From NCBI RefSeq assembly GCF_900142725.1, contig NZ_FRBW01000001.1, positions 248,001 through 312,000 on the forward strand: a DNA stretch of 64,000 bases. Reading direction: 5' to 3'. Below are positions 8,008 to 18,645 of this stretch, one piece after another. The DNA is from Roseibium suaedae (GTDB taxonomy: Bacteria; Pseudomonadota; Alphaproteobacteria; Rhizobiales; Stappiaceae). How positions within the stretch are numbered: position 1 is the first letter of the stretch; every line of letters begins with the position of its first letter. The notes under the pieces are model-generated. The model was not told the origin of the DNA. It saw only the letters and a list, made by a program, of their open reading frames with translations, and did not search any database. Position numbers and translations under genes: made by a program.

Positions 8008-9705
8008 TTAGTCTTCGTCGCGAGCCTTCAGAGCCGCGCTCAGGATGTCGCCGAGAGACGCGCCGGAGTCGGAGGAGCCGTACTGAGCGACTGCTTCCTT
8101 CTCTTCAGCAATTTCCAGCGCCTTGATGGACGCGGAAACGCGACGGGTCTTCTTGTCGAACTGAGTGATGCGGGCATCGAACTTGTCGCCAACGGAGAAA
8201 CGCTCCGGACGCTGATCCGCACGATCGCGGGACAGGTCGGCGCGGCGGATGAACGCGGTCAGGTCGCTGTCTGCGATCTTGACGTTCAGGCCACCATCGG
8301 TGATTTCGATGACTTCACAGGTCACGATAGCGTTCTTGCGCAGTTCACCAGCTGCACCCGATTCCATCGGGTCGCCACCGAGCTGCTTGATGCCGAGGGA
8401 GATACGCTCCTTCTCGACGTCAACATCAAGAACGACTGCCTTGACGATGTCGCCCTTCTTGTACTCTTCGATGACCTGCTCGCCCGGACGGTTCCAGTCC
8501 AGATCGGACAGGTGAACCATGCCGTCGACATCGCCGTCGAGGCCAATGAACAGGCCGAATTCGGTCTTGTTCTTGACTTCGCCTTCGACTTCGGTGTTGA
8601 CCGGGAAACGGTCAGCAAAGGCATCCCACGGGTTCTGCAGGGTCTGCTTGAGGCCCAGGGAGATGCGGCGCTTCACCGGATCGACTTCCAGGATCATCAC
8701 TTCGACTTCCTGAGAAGTGGAAACGATCTTGCCCGGATGGACGTTCTTCTTGGTCCAGGACATTTCGGAGACGTGGATCAGGCCTTCGATGCCCGGCTCC
8801 AGTTCAACGAATGCGCCGTAGTCGGTGATGTTGGTCACGCGGCCAGAGAACTTGGCTTCGATCGGGTACTTGGCTTCGATGCCATCCCACGGATCGGTTT
8901 CAAGCTGCTTCATGCCGAGGCTGATGCGATGCGTGTCCTGGTTGACGCGGATGATCTGCACGCGAACGGTCTGGCCGATGGTGAGAACTTCCGACGGGTG
9001 GTTGATGCGGCGCCATGCGATGTCGGTGACATGCAGCAGGCCGTCGATACCACCGAGGTCGACGAACGCACCGTAATCGGTGATGTTCTTGACCACGCCT
9101 TCCACGGTCTGACCCTCTTCGAGGCTCTGGACCAGTTCCGAACGCTGTTCGGCGCGGGTTTCTTCCAGAACGACGCGGCGGGAGACCACGATGTTGCCGC
9201 GGCGCTTGTCCATCTTCAGGATCTGGAACGGCTGCGGGGTGTGCATCAGCGGGGTGACATCGCGCACAGGGCGGATATCGACCTGCGAACGCGGCAGGAA
9301 GGCAACAGCGCCATCCAGATCGACGGTGAAACCACCCTTGACCTGGTTGAAGATCTGGCCGTTGACCTTTTCGCCAGCTTCGAAAGCGACTTCCAGGCGG
9401 ACCCAGCTCTCTTCGCGGCGAGCCTTCTCGCGCGACAGAACGGCTTCACCGAGCGCATTTTCAACGCGCTCAAGGTAGACTTCGACTTCGTCGCCAACCT
9501 TCATGTCGCCGTCGCGGCCCTTGGCGCCGAATTCCTTCAGCGGCACGCGGCCTTCGACCTTCAGACCTACGTCGATAACGGCGAGGTCCTTTTCGATTGC
9601 GACAACAATACCCTTAACGACGGCACCTTCGTACAGATCGTTCTGGGTAAAGGACTCTTCGAGAAGAGCTGCAAAATCCTCGGTAGAGGGATTAAAGTCA
9701 GACAT
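8008..9705 (-). CDS. rpsA: 30S ribosomal protein S1
   Basis: 565 residues with six successive S1 RNA-binding domains, for example EGVVKNITDYGAFVDLGGIDGLLHVTDI and GRVTNITDYGAFVELEPGIEGLIHVSEM. The protein brings mRNA to the 30S subunit and unfolds leader structure. The ATG at 9705 gives the usual alphaproteobacterial start MSDFNPSTEDFAALLEESF, preceded by GGAG. The frame stays open another 94 codons upstream, but that stretch is Arg/Pro-rich leader sequence. cmk lies 371 bases upstream on the same strand, a very conserved pairing. A strong hairpin sits in the leader. Confidence 0.97.
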   Translation of the reverse strand: MSDFNPSTEDFAALLEESFTQNDLYEGAVVKGIVVAIEKDLAVIDVGLKVEGRVPLKEFGAKGRDGDMKVGDEVEVYLERVENALGEAVLSREKARREESWVRLEVAFEAGEKVNGQIFNQVKGGFTVDLDGAVAFLPRSQVDIRPVRDVTPLMHTPQPFQILKMDKRRGNIVVSRRVVLEETRAEQRSELVQSLEEGQTVEGVVKNITDYGAFVDLGGIDGLLHVTDIAWRRINHPSEVLTIGQTVRVQIIRVNQDTHRISLGMKQLETDPWDGIEAKYPIEAKFSGRVTNITDYGAFVELEPGIEGLIHVSEMSWTKKNVHPGKIVSTSQEVEVMILEVDPVKRRISLGLKQTLQNPWDAFADRFPVNTEVEGEVKNKTEFGLFIGLDGDVDGMVHLSDLDWNRPGEQVIEEYKKGDIVKAVVLDVDVEKERISLGIKQLGGDPMESGAAGELRKNAIVTCEVIEITDGGLNVKIADSDLTAFIRRADLSRDRADQRPERFSVGDKFDARITQFDKKTRRVSASIKALEIAEEKEAVAQYGSSDSGASLGDILSAALKARDED

Positions 9706-9776
9706 TGAAACTCCTGGTGCCACTCCGGGCAGGCCGCCGGCGGGTTTGTGTTGCAGTAAGGATCCTGAAACTCCCG

Positions 9777-9797
9777 GGCATGGTCTTTGACCATGCC
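9777..9797 (-). promoter_or_regulatory. Perfect hairpin in the cmk-rpsA spacer / rpsA leader
   Basis: GGCATGGTC (9777-9785) and GACCATGCC (9789-9797) form a 9-bp stem with a 3-base loop, about 72 bases upstream of the rpsA start. No T-run follows on the minus strand, so it is more likely a leader structure or processing site than a terminator. The rest of the 371-base spacer (9706-10076) shows no gene I can support; it must carry the rpsA promoter. Confidence 0.5.
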
Positions 9798-10076
9798 TGC
9801 CATCCGAAAATCGGACAGGCCGGCGGGGCAGAAGGCGCAGGGTCCTGTTTCTCGCATCCGGTGACATCACCAGATGCGGTATTCTCAAGGGCTGGGAGCT
9901 GACCTTGCTGGGCCTGTTCCCGGTCCAAAATCCGGTGCTCCGGAAACGCCGATAAGCCGGACAGGCCCGTCGTCTTCGGGCCCGCACCAGCTTTTTGTTC
10001 GGCTATTCACAACGCGAAGACCGTGCTGAGCTTCTCGTCTGCTTGTTGCAGGCCGCAGAAACCGGGCTGTTTGGCT

Positions 10077-12241
<2,165 letters not shown>

Positions 12242-12265
12242 TCACGAAGATGAAGGGTTAGCACA

Positions 12266-12655
12266 GTGGCAAAACCTGAACTTGGCACCAAGCGGCTGTG
12301 CCCCAGCTGCGGATCCAAATACTACGATCTGAATCGGAACCCGATCACCTGCCCCAAGTGCGGCACGATTTTCGAAGCCATCATGGCTTCGCGTGCGGCC
12401 AAGGCATCGAAGGTTGTCGAGGAAGTCGAGGATGAAGAAGACGAGGATGACGTCGGTCCGGAGATCGTAACCTTGGAAGAGGCCGATGCCGAAGCCGAAG
12501 GCGGATCCGATGAGGATGTGCCGGATATCGACGATGAAGACGTCGATCTGGAAGATGACGGCGACGACGATGAGATTTTCATCGACGATGAAGACGAGGA
12601 CGAAGAGTCCGTTCCGGGCATCCGCGTTGAACGCGAAGACGAGCAGGAACTTTAA
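12266..12655 (+). CDS. TIGR02300 family protein (zinc-ribbon head, acidic tail)
   Basis: 129 residues. The N-terminus ELGTKRLCPSCGSKYYDLNRNPITCPKCG holds a four-cysteine zinc ribbon (Cys12, 15, 29, 32). From about residue 50 the protein is dominated by Asp and Glu and ends in an acidic, disordered tail. This family is restricted to alphaproteobacteria and has no assigned function that I know of. The acidic tail suggests a nucleic-acid mimic or a binder of basic proteins, which is inference. It has its own promoter and a strong terminator, and is divergent from aroA. Confidence 0.88.
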   Translation: MAKPELGTKRLCPSCGSKYYDLNRNPITCPKCGTIFEAIMASRAAKASKVVEEVEDEEDEDDVGPEIVTLEEADAEAEGGSDEDVPDIDDEDVDLEDDGDDDEIFIDDEDEDEESVPGIRVEREDEQEL

Positions 12656-12662
12656 GTCTTTG

Positions 12663-12694
12663 CCCCTGAAGCCTTTTTAGGTTTCAGGGGTTTT
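12663..12694 (+). terminator. Intrinsic terminator after the TIGR02300 gene
   Basis: CCCCTGAAGCC (12663-12673) pairs with GGTTTCAGGGG (12680-12690) over 11 bp with one G-T pair, followed by TTTT. It lies eight bases past the stop codon. Confidence 0.9.
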
Positions 12695-12729
12695 CCACAG
12701 GGGGATTTTCCTTTGCCGTGAAATTCCTC

Positions 12730-12758
12730 TTGATCGATGCGGGCGGCACGTCTATAAA
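12730..12758 (+). promoter_or_regulatory. Promoter of tRNA-Ala
   Basis: TTGATC (12730-12735), exactly 17 bases, TATAAA (12753-12758), ending 44 bases before the tRNA. Close to consensus at correct spacing. Confidence 0.75.
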
Positions 12759-12802
12759 CCGCCCTCATCGACAGCCGGTCACCCAAACCGGCCACGGAGA
12801 TC

Positions 12803-12878
<76 letters not shown>

Positions 12879-12999
12879 TCTCCTCAAAAACTTCCCAAAA
12901 TTTTCATTTCGGTTGTCTGCTCTTGAAGCGGATATTCGTCATGTCTGGATCATCGCATCCAGATCGTCCATGTGCCGTCGCGAGTGAAGCGGAGGCGTC

Positions 13000-13431
13000 A
13001 TGACTGCGATCTCCAGCGTTCTGGGCCTGTTTCTCGTTTCCTTTGTGGCTGCGACCCTGCTTCCTGCTCAATCCGAGCTGGGGGTGGCAGGATTGCTTGT
13101 TGCAGATGCGGCGCCTGTCTGGTTGCTGATTCTGGTGGCCAGTACGGGCAATACGCTGGGGTCCGTGGTCAACTGGTTCCTGGGCCGGGGCGTGGCGCGG
13201 TTTTCTTCCAGGCGCTGGTTTCCGGTGACGCCGTCCCAGCTTGATCGTGCATCGGCCTGGTATCAGCGCTGGGGCAAATGGAGCCTGCTGTTGAGCTGGG
13301 CGCCGGTGATCGGCGATCCGCTGACCTTGGCGGCTGGAGTGCTGCGGGAACCGTTTCTGCCGTTCCTGCTGCTCGTCGCTCTTGCAAAGACGGTGCGCTA
13401 TCTGGTCATCGCAGCTCTGGTTCTTTGGTAG
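13000..13431 (+). CDS. YqaA/DedA-like small membrane protein
   Basis: 143 residues with about four hydrophobic helices and the SNARE-associated (DedA-like) core: ASTGNTLGSVVNWFLGRG, an amphipathic segment RASAWYQRWGKWSLLLSW, and PVIGDPLTLAAGVLREP. Related YqaA proteins are inner-membrane proteins of unclear function; DedA relatives are linked to lipid scrambling and membrane homeostasis. ATGA-type initiation at 13000; it ends just before a strong bidirectional terminator. Confidence 0.85.
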   Translation: MTAISSVLGLFLVSFVAATLLPAQSELGVAGLLVADAAPVWLLILVASTGNTLGSVVNWFLGRGVARFSSRRWFPVTPSQLDRASAWYQRWGKWSLLLSWAPVIGDPLTLAAGVLREPFLPFLLLVALAKTVRYLVIAALVLW

Positions 13432-13437
13432 GCATGA

Positions 13438-13467
13438 AAAAAGCCCGGCGTTTCCACCGGGCTTTTT
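13438..13467. terminator. Bidirectional intrinsic terminator
   Basis: AAAAAGCCCGG (13438-13448), 8-base loop, CCGGGCTTTTT (13457-13467). It separates two convergent genes (yqaA-like + and cbiM-like -) and serves both. Confidence 0.92.
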
Positions 13468-13488
13468 ATGTTTAGGCGATTGTCTCGA

Positions 13489-14169
13489 TCAGGCGGCGCT
13501 GTAGAGGCGGCGCTGCACGACCGGGGTCTGGGACAGGCCGTTGAGGGCCTTGGCTCCTGCGAGGACAGCCAGATCAACGAGAGGCTCCAGCAGCACAACG
13601 GTCATATAGGCTGCGCCGAACGTGCCGACCGAGGTGAAGGTCTCTGCCGTGACGCCATGGCCGTAGAAGGCCCAGAACGCGACCCAGGTGACGATGCCGC
13701 CCTGATAGGCGGTCGACAGGGCCAGGGCCTGAGCATAGGTCACGTCAACATAGGCGGACTTCTGCGGAATGATCTTCTTTGCCAGCAGCGACACTGCAAA
13801 CAGCGGCACAAGCAGCGTCGTGACGTTCATGCCGTATTGCGGAAGATCGAAGGGCGCGAAGAACAGTCCCTGAAGCAGAAGGCCTGCGGCAAGACCGATG
13901 GCTGCCGGTCCTGCTCCGAAAATCAGGAACAGGGTGGAGCCGAGGATCAGGTGCACTTCGGACACGCCAACCGGATAATGCGGCAGGATCTCGAAGAAAC
14001 TGAAGACGAGGGCCGTGGTCAGAATGCTGCGGCTGACAAGTCCGCCGAAGCCGCCATCCTGCCGAAGATTTGTCAGAGCCATCTTCGCGGCAAGTCCGAG
14101 CGAGCCAATGGCGGTCACGATGCTCAGGGAAAGCTTGGCACCTTCAACGATGCCTGGTTCGATATGCAT
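13489..14169 (-). CDS. CbiM-like energy-coupling-factor transporter permease (predicted cobalt uptake)
   Basis: 226 residues with about six hydrophobic helices. MHIEPGIVEGAK at the start is the CbiM signature: the N-terminal Met-His region coordinates the metal in CbiM/NikM proteins. ATG at 14169. Usual partners CbiN/CbiQ/CbiO are not in the window, so this is either a solitary permease or works with components elsewhere. A cobalamin riboswitch directly upstream supports a role in cobalt or cobalamin economy. The C-terminal part is less like classical CbiM, so substrate is inferred. Confidence 0.85.
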   Translation of the reverse strand: MHIEPGIVEGAKLSLSIVTAIGSLGLAAKMALTNLRQDGGFGGLVSRSILTTALVFSFFEILPHYPVGVSEVHLILGSTLFLIFGAGPAAIGLAAGLLLQGLFFAPFDLPQYGMNVTTLLVPLFAVSLLAKKIIPQKSAYVDVTYAQALALSTAYQGGIVTWVAFWAFYGHGVTAETFTSVGTFGAAYMTVVLLEPLVDLAVLAGAKALNGLSQTPVVQRRLYSAA

Positions 14170-14239
14170 GTTATTCTCCTGTCCCCACCCACCGTGGGAA
14201 AGAGTTGACGAAGGCAGCCCATCGGGATGCCCGGTTCTC

Positions 14240-14420
14240 AATGGCAGGTCTCCTGGCTTGCGGTTCTTCGCCTGTCCCGCCTTCCCGGACCATTGGTCCA
14301 GTGGCACACATGGGTCGGCTCTCCGCTCACAGTTGCGGGGGCAGCCACGGTCTCGGTCCCTTTTGGGTACGCCTCACCGTGTTCCCTTTTAATCCGCCGT
14401 GCAGATTGCTTGGCGGAACC
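14240..14420 (-). promoter_or_regulatory. Cobalamin (AdoCbl) riboswitch
   Basis: On the minus strand I read AAAAGGGAACACGGTGAGG, then GCTGCCCCCGCAACTGTGAG, GCCACTGGACC...GGGAAGGC, and finally AAGCCAGGAGACCTGCC, the conserved B12 box, in the canonical order. It lies 70 bases upstream of the CbiM-like ATG, and would lower its expression when adenosylcobalamin is plentiful. Ends are approximate. Confidence 0.95.
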
Positions 14421-14467
14421 ATCAAGGGTCATGATATCCCGCGACAAGGGTGGGATGGCAAGCTTTT

Positions 14468-15058
14468 TCAGGCTTCGCCGGCTTGGATCTTTTCAAGATG
14501 CTCGCGGGCAAACGGCGCAAGTTCGGCTTCCGCATTCGCAGTCCAGAGGTCGAGCGCCTTCAAAACTTCCTCGGCAAAGCTCACCGGTGCTGTCCCGGCC
14601 GCAGTGATGATGCCGCCGTCAGACACGGCAGCAGCCTGATTCTGGTAGAGGGCCTCTCCCGCATAGCCCTCCTGTCGCTGATGGGTGGCGAGGGAGTTGC
14701 CCGTGTGCTTCAGCGCGTTCACAGCCCCGCTTGCCGCTATCGCGCTCGCTGCCATGCAGATGCCGCCAACGACACGTCCCCTGGCCTTGAATGCCAGGAT
14801 GAGGCCCGACAAGTCTGGTGCCGTGCCCTTTTCCCAGGACAAGCCTCCCGGGATGAGCAGGGCGTCAAAGCGCTCGGGATCCAGATCCGCAAAAGCGCCA
14901 TCAGGAAGAACAGTAAGGCCGCACATGGACGTGACGGGTTTGCCGTCTGTGCTCGCCGTGGTCACGCTTGCGCCGAGGTAGGAGCGGGCAGCGGCGCTCA
15001 CAAGGGCGCATTCCCAGTCGGCAAAGTCTTCGGTCAGGGCAATGGCTATACGCTTCAT
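14468..15058 (-). CDS. DJ-1/PfpI family protein
   Basis: 196 residues with the class I glutamine-amidotransferase-like fold. FDALLIPGG marks the core, and the nucleophile elbow VGGICMAAS has Cys101. Members include glyoxalase III-type deglycases, proteases and chaperones; the exact activity cannot be fixed from sequence. Stands alone between a riboswitch-controlled gene and the ugp operon. Confidence 0.88.
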   Translation of the reverse strand: MKRIAIALTEDFADWECALVSAAARSYLGASVTTASTDGKPVTSMCGLTVLPDGAFADLDPERFDALLIPGGLSWEKGTAPDLSGLILAFKARGRVVGGICMAASAIAASGAVNALKHTGNSLATHQRQEGYAGEALYQNQAAAVSDGGIITAAGTAPVSFAEEVLKALDLWTANAEAELAPFAREHLEKIQAGEA

Positions 15059-15347
15059 TTCGCGTCTCCCTCAGGTTCGAAATGAACCCTTCCGATGTTG
15101 CATCTGAATTTTAATTCCCGGAAGAGTTGTTTTTGTGACAGCCGGCCGGAGCAGTGTTCAAGTTGCGTCAATGGGCCTCTTCATGCAACGGCGCGCGCTT
15201 CCGGGCCACGATTGGAAAAGTGATGAGCCGGAAAATAGCTTCGATTTGGCATAAGTACATTTAACTAAAGGTCTTTTTTTTATGCCCTCAAAAATCTCGA
15301 AGTTATCCGGCTAAGGGAAACAAAAAACCGCTTTCCGTTCACTCGAA

Positions 15348-15387
15348 CTGTCGTTTAAGGTTCATATGAATGTCACAAGGCGTTCAT
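15348..15387 (+). promoter_or_regulatory. Array of four Pho-box-like units upstream of ugpB
   Basis: Four 7-base units repeat every 11 bases: CTGTCGT (15348-15354), GGTTCAT (15359-15365), ATGTCAC (15370-15376), CGTTCAT (15381-15387). The PhoB consensus is CTGTCAT with 4-base linkers, and these match at 6, 4, 5 and 5 of 7 positions. The array ends 114 bases before the ugpB start. PhoB control of ugp is established in enterobacteria and rhizobia; here it is inferred from the spacing and match. The rest of the 443-base region (15059-15501) has no gene I can support. Confidence 0.72.
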
Positions 15388-15501
15388 ACGAAAACAATAC
15401 GAAGCGCAGGTGTTGTCACGAGGGCGCTGCCGCCAACAGGCTGACCCTCTGGATGTCGTACTGCTGACCGGGGAATTACCCCCAGGGATGGGAGCAAAAA
15501 A

Positions 15502-16812
15502 ATGGCTTATCGTAAGACGGTCGCGAGCCTTGTTGCCGCTGCTGCACTGCTCGGAACTTCCAACGTTTCTTTCGCAGCTACCGAAATCAGCTGGTGGCAC
15601 GGCATGGGTGGCCGGAACCAGGAAGTCATCAACGAGATCTCCGAGAAGTTCAACGCCTCTCAGGACGCATGCCATCTGACGCCGCTCAGCAAGGGCACCT
15701 ATGAAGAAGCCCTGAACTCCGGTATCGCCGCATTCCGCGCAGGCGAACAGCCGAACATCCTTCAGGTTTTCGATGCTGGCGCAGCCACGATCATCAACGC
15801 CAAGGGCGCTGTGGTTCCTGCTGAAGACCTGATCAAGGACGCTGGCCACGAGTTCAGCCGTGACGCCTTCATCGACGGCGTTCGCTACTTCTACGCCGAC
15901 AAGGATGGCAAGTTCATCGGCATGCCGTTCAACTCTTCGGCTCCGATCATGTACATCAACGACGAAGCCCTGAAAAAGGCCGGCGTTGAAGCTCCGAAGA
16001 CCTGGGAAGAATTCGAAACCATCGCTCCGAAGCTGAAGGAAGCCGGTTTCATTCCGCTCGTTCAGTCTCAGTTGACCTGGGAATTCACCGAGAACTTCTT
16101 CTCCCGTCACAATCTGCAGTTCGCGACCAACAACAACGGTTACGACGGCGTGAAGGACACGAAGATCCTCGTCAACACTCCTGAGCACAAGATGATGTAT
16201 TCCAAGCTCAAGGAATGGTACGACAACGGCTTCTTCGGCTATTATGGCGCTGGCTGGTCCGACAACCAGAAGCCGTTTGAAGAGAACAAGGTCGCATTCT
16301 GGATCGGTTCCTCGGGCTCCTTCGGTGGCCTGCAGAAGTCCGCTCAGATGCCGTTCTCCGCAACCTTCCTGCCTTACTGGAGCTCGGTTGAAGGTGCTGG
16401 CACCAACAGCTTCATCGGCGGCGCTGCGCTGTTCGCATTCGCCAAGAAGCCGAAGGAAGAAAACGACTGCACCGCTTCCTTCTTCCAGTTCCTGACCTCC
16501 GCAGAGATCCAGTACTTCTGGCACAAGTCGACCGGTTATGTGCCGATCACGAAGGCTGCCTACGAAATGGCTCAGGAGCAGGGCTACTACAAGGAAACCC
16601 CGCAGGCTGAAGTCGGCATCCAGCAGCTCATGCTGAAGGGTGGCGAATGGTCCAAGGGCTACCGCATGGGCTTCTACCCGCAGATCCGTGAGATCATGGA
16701 ACGCGAATACAACAAGATTTTCGCGAACGAGACCTCCGTCGACGATGCAATGAAGACCATTGAGGAAGAGGGCAACAAGCTCCTCGAGCGTTTCGCCAAG
16801 ACTGCAGGCTAA
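15502..16812 (+). CDS. ugpB: sn-glycerol-3-phosphate ABC transporter substrate-binding protein
   Basis: 436 residues. The Sec signal peptide is about residues 1-25 (MAYRKTVASLVAAAALLGTS...SFA, cleavage before ATEISWWHGM). The mature part aligns from memory with UgpB: WWHGM near the N-terminus, GIAAFRAGEQPNILQVFDAG, PFNSSAPIMYIN, STGYVPITKAAYE. It binds glycerol-3-phosphate or glycerophosphodiesters in the periplasm. First gene of ugpBAEC, with a Pho-box array upstream and a strong stem-loop after its stop, consistent with higher expression than the membrane components. Confidence 0.93.
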   Translation: MAYRKTVASLVAAAALLGTSNVSFAATEISWWHGMGGRNQEVINEISEKFNASQDACHLTPLSKGTYEEALNSGIAAFRAGEQPNILQVFDAGAATIINAKGAVVPAEDLIKDAGHEFSRDAFIDGVRYFYADKDGKFIGMPFNSSAPIMYINDEALKKAGVEAPKTWEEFETIAPKLKEAGFIPLVQSQLTWEFTENFFSRHNLQFATNNNGYDGVKDTKILVNTPEHKMMYSKLKEWYDNGFFGYYGAGWSDNQKPFEENKVAFWIGSSGSFGGLQKSAQMPFSATFLPYWSSVEGAGTNSFIGGAALFAFAKKPKEENDCTASFFQFLTSAEIQYFWHKSTGYVPITKAAYEMAQEQGYYKETPQAEVGIQQLMLKGGEWSKGYRMGFYPQIREIMEREYNKIFANETSVDDAMKTIEEEGNKLLERFAKTAG

Positions 16813-16831
16813 TCAGCCGAAATGACCGATG

Positions 16832-16860
16832 CAAACCGGGGAGTTCCGCTCCCCGGTTTG
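16832..16860 (+). terminator. Stem-loop between ugpB and ugpA
   Basis: CAAACCGGGGAG (16832-16843) pairs with CTCCCCGGTTTG (16849-16860) around TTCCG. It lacks a T-run, so it probably acts as a 3' stabiliser or partial terminator that raises ugpB mRNA over ugpAEC. Confidence 0.65.
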
Positions 16861-16896
16861 TCCTGTTTCTCTTTTGCGAAAGCTGGATGACAGCCC

Positions 16897-17778
16897 ATGA
16901 AACGTGTCCAGTTCACCAACGCCAGCCTGCCGTATCTGCTGCTGCTGCCCCAGTTGGCGATCATCGTGATCTTCTTCTACTGGCCTTCGGCACAGGCCAT
17001 TCAGTCCTCCTTCTATCTGGAGGATCCGTTCGGCTTTGGCTCGACCTTTGTTGGGATGGAGAACTACACGGATGTGCTCGGATCGAATGAATACGCCAGT
17101 ATTGCGCGGTTCACGATCGCCTTCACATTGCTCGTGACGTTTCTCTCCCTGTCCATCGCCCTGCTCCTTGCCGTGAAGGCGGATGCGGTGCTGAAGGGCT
17201 CGTCGACTTACAAGACCCTGCTCATGTGGGTCTATGCGGTGGCGCCGCCGGTCGCCGGTTTGATGGGGGTGATGTTCTTCGACATGCACATCGGCCCCTT
17301 CCTGAAGGTCGCCGCTTTCTTCGGCTGGGATTTCAAGATCGGGCTGAACTATTTCGATACGGCCTTCGCAATGGTGGTGATCGCTGTCTGGAAGCAGATT
17401 CCCTACAATTTCATCTTCTTCCTCTCGGGGCTTCAGGCGATTCCGAAGTCCGTGCGGGAGGCGAGCATGATTGACTGCCGGTCCGGTTTCCGCCGGTTCT
17501 GGTCGATCATCCTGCCGCTACTGGCGCCGACGGCCTTCTTCCTCCTGATCATAAACATGACCTATTCGCTGTTCGACACGTTCGGCATCGTGGACGTCGT
17601 GGTGAAGGACAAGGCAGCCAACAACCCGATCACGCTGGTCTACAAGGTCTACATGGACGGCTTCCGTGGCGGCGATCTGGGAGGTTCTTCCGCCCAGTCG
17701 GTCATCCTGATGCTTGTCGTCTTCGTCCTGACAATCTTCCAGTTCCGCTTCATCGAGCGGCGCGTGCATTACGGTTGA
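16897..17778 (+). CDS. ugpA: sn-glycerol-3-phosphate ABC transporter permease UgpA
   Basis: 293 residues with six predicted membrane helices. It has the MalF/UgpA-type N-terminus (LPYLLLLPQLAIIVIFFYWPS) and the inner-membrane EAA loop EASMIDCRSGFRRFWSIILPLLAP that docks on the ATPase. It pairs with UgpE to form the translocation channel. It lies 84 bases after ugpB and 13 bases before ugpE. Confidence 0.93.
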   Translation: MKRVQFTNASLPYLLLLPQLAIIVIFFYWPSAQAIQSSFYLEDPFGFGSTFVGMENYTDVLGSNEYASIARFTIAFTLLVTFLSLSIALLLAVKADAVLKGSSTYKTLLMWVYAVAPPVAGLMGVMFFDMHIGPFLKVAAFFGWDFKIGLNYFDTAFAMVVIAVWKQIPYNFIFFLSGLQAIPKSVREASMIDCRSGFRRFWSIILPLLAPTAFFLLIINMTYSLFDTFGIVDVVVKDKAANNPITLVYKVYMDGFRGGDLGGSSAQSVILMLVVFVLTIFQFRFIERRVHYG

Positions 17779-17791
17779 GGGGGGCGCAGTC

Positions 17792-18634
17792 ATGTACAAG
17801 TCCAAACTCTCGGATCACCTGATCCTGATCCTCGGCTCCGTGCTGATGATCGGACCGGTTCTGATCGTCTTTCTCACCTCCACCCATGATGCGGTTGAAG
17901 TGCACCGGTTCGGCCTGATGGCTTCCTGGGGGGATCACTTCACCGAGACCTACAACAAGGTCCTGTTCAAGGAAGGGGGCTTCACCGGCCAGGTCACGGG
18001 CGTGCGGATGCTGATCAACTCCCTGATCCTCGGGATCGGGTTCGGCATCGGCAAGATCGTTCTGTCCATGCTGGCAGCCTATGCGATCGTCTACTTCCGC
18101 TTCCGGATGGGCACGTTCTTCTTCTGGGTGATCTTCACCACGCTGCTGCTGCCGCTCGAAGTGCGTATCATGCCGTCCTACGAGGTGGTCCAGCAGCTGG
18201 GAATGTTGAACTCCTACAGCGGCATGATCGTGCCACTGCTTGCCTCGGCGACGGGAACTTTCTACTTCCGGCAGTTCTTCAAGTCGGTTCCGGATGAACT
18301 CCTGGAAGCGGCGCGCATCGATGGTGCCGGACCGTTCAAGTTCTTCATCGACATTCTGGTGCCGACCTCCAAGACGATGATCGCCGCGATTTTCATCATC
18401 ATGTTCGTCTATGGCTGGAACCAGTATCTCTGGCCCATGATGATGACCAACGACGAGGCGCATTTCACCCTCGTGCGTGGCATCAAGCAGATCCTGCTGG
18501 TCTGGGTCGGGTCCCAGATTCCCGAATACAACGAGGCATTTGCCCTGGCCGTTCTGGCCATGCTGCCTCCTGTCCTGGTGGTCCTCATCTTCCAAAGCTG
18601 GTTCATCAAGGGCCTGACCGAAAGCGACAAGTGA
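17792..18634 (+). CDS. ugpE: sn-glycerol-3-phosphate ABC transporter permease UgpE
   Basis: 280 residues, six predicted helices. The EAA loop is EAARIDGAGPFKFFIDILVPTSK and the MalG-type C-terminus ends FQSWFIKGLTESDK; a final KGLTxGxxK-like tail is typical. It forms the heteromeric channel with UgpA. Spacing to ugpA and ugpC is about 11-13 bases, so all are one transcript. Confidence 0.93.
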   Translation: MYKSKLSDHLILILGSVLMIGPVLIVFLTSTHDAVEVHRFGLMASWGDHFTETYNKVLFKEGGFTGQVTGVRMLINSLILGIGFGIGKIVLSMLAAYAIVYFRFRMGTFFFWVIFTTLLLPLEVRIMPSYEVVQQLGMLNSYSGMIVPLLASATGTFYFRQFFKSVPDELLEAARIDGAGPFKFFIDILVPTSKTMIAAIFIIMFVYGWNQYLWPMMMTNDEAHFTLVRGIKQILLVWVGSQIPEYNEAFALAVLAMLPPVLVVLIFQSWFIKGLTESDK

Positions 18635-18645
18635 GCATCTGAAAA

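Noticed and set aside
7927-9708. 593-codon open frame on the plus strand opposite rpsA
   Set aside because: Mirror frame caused by the codon bias of a highly expressed gene; rpsA on the other strand has six clear S1 domains and the antisense product is low-complexity Asp/Phe-rich.
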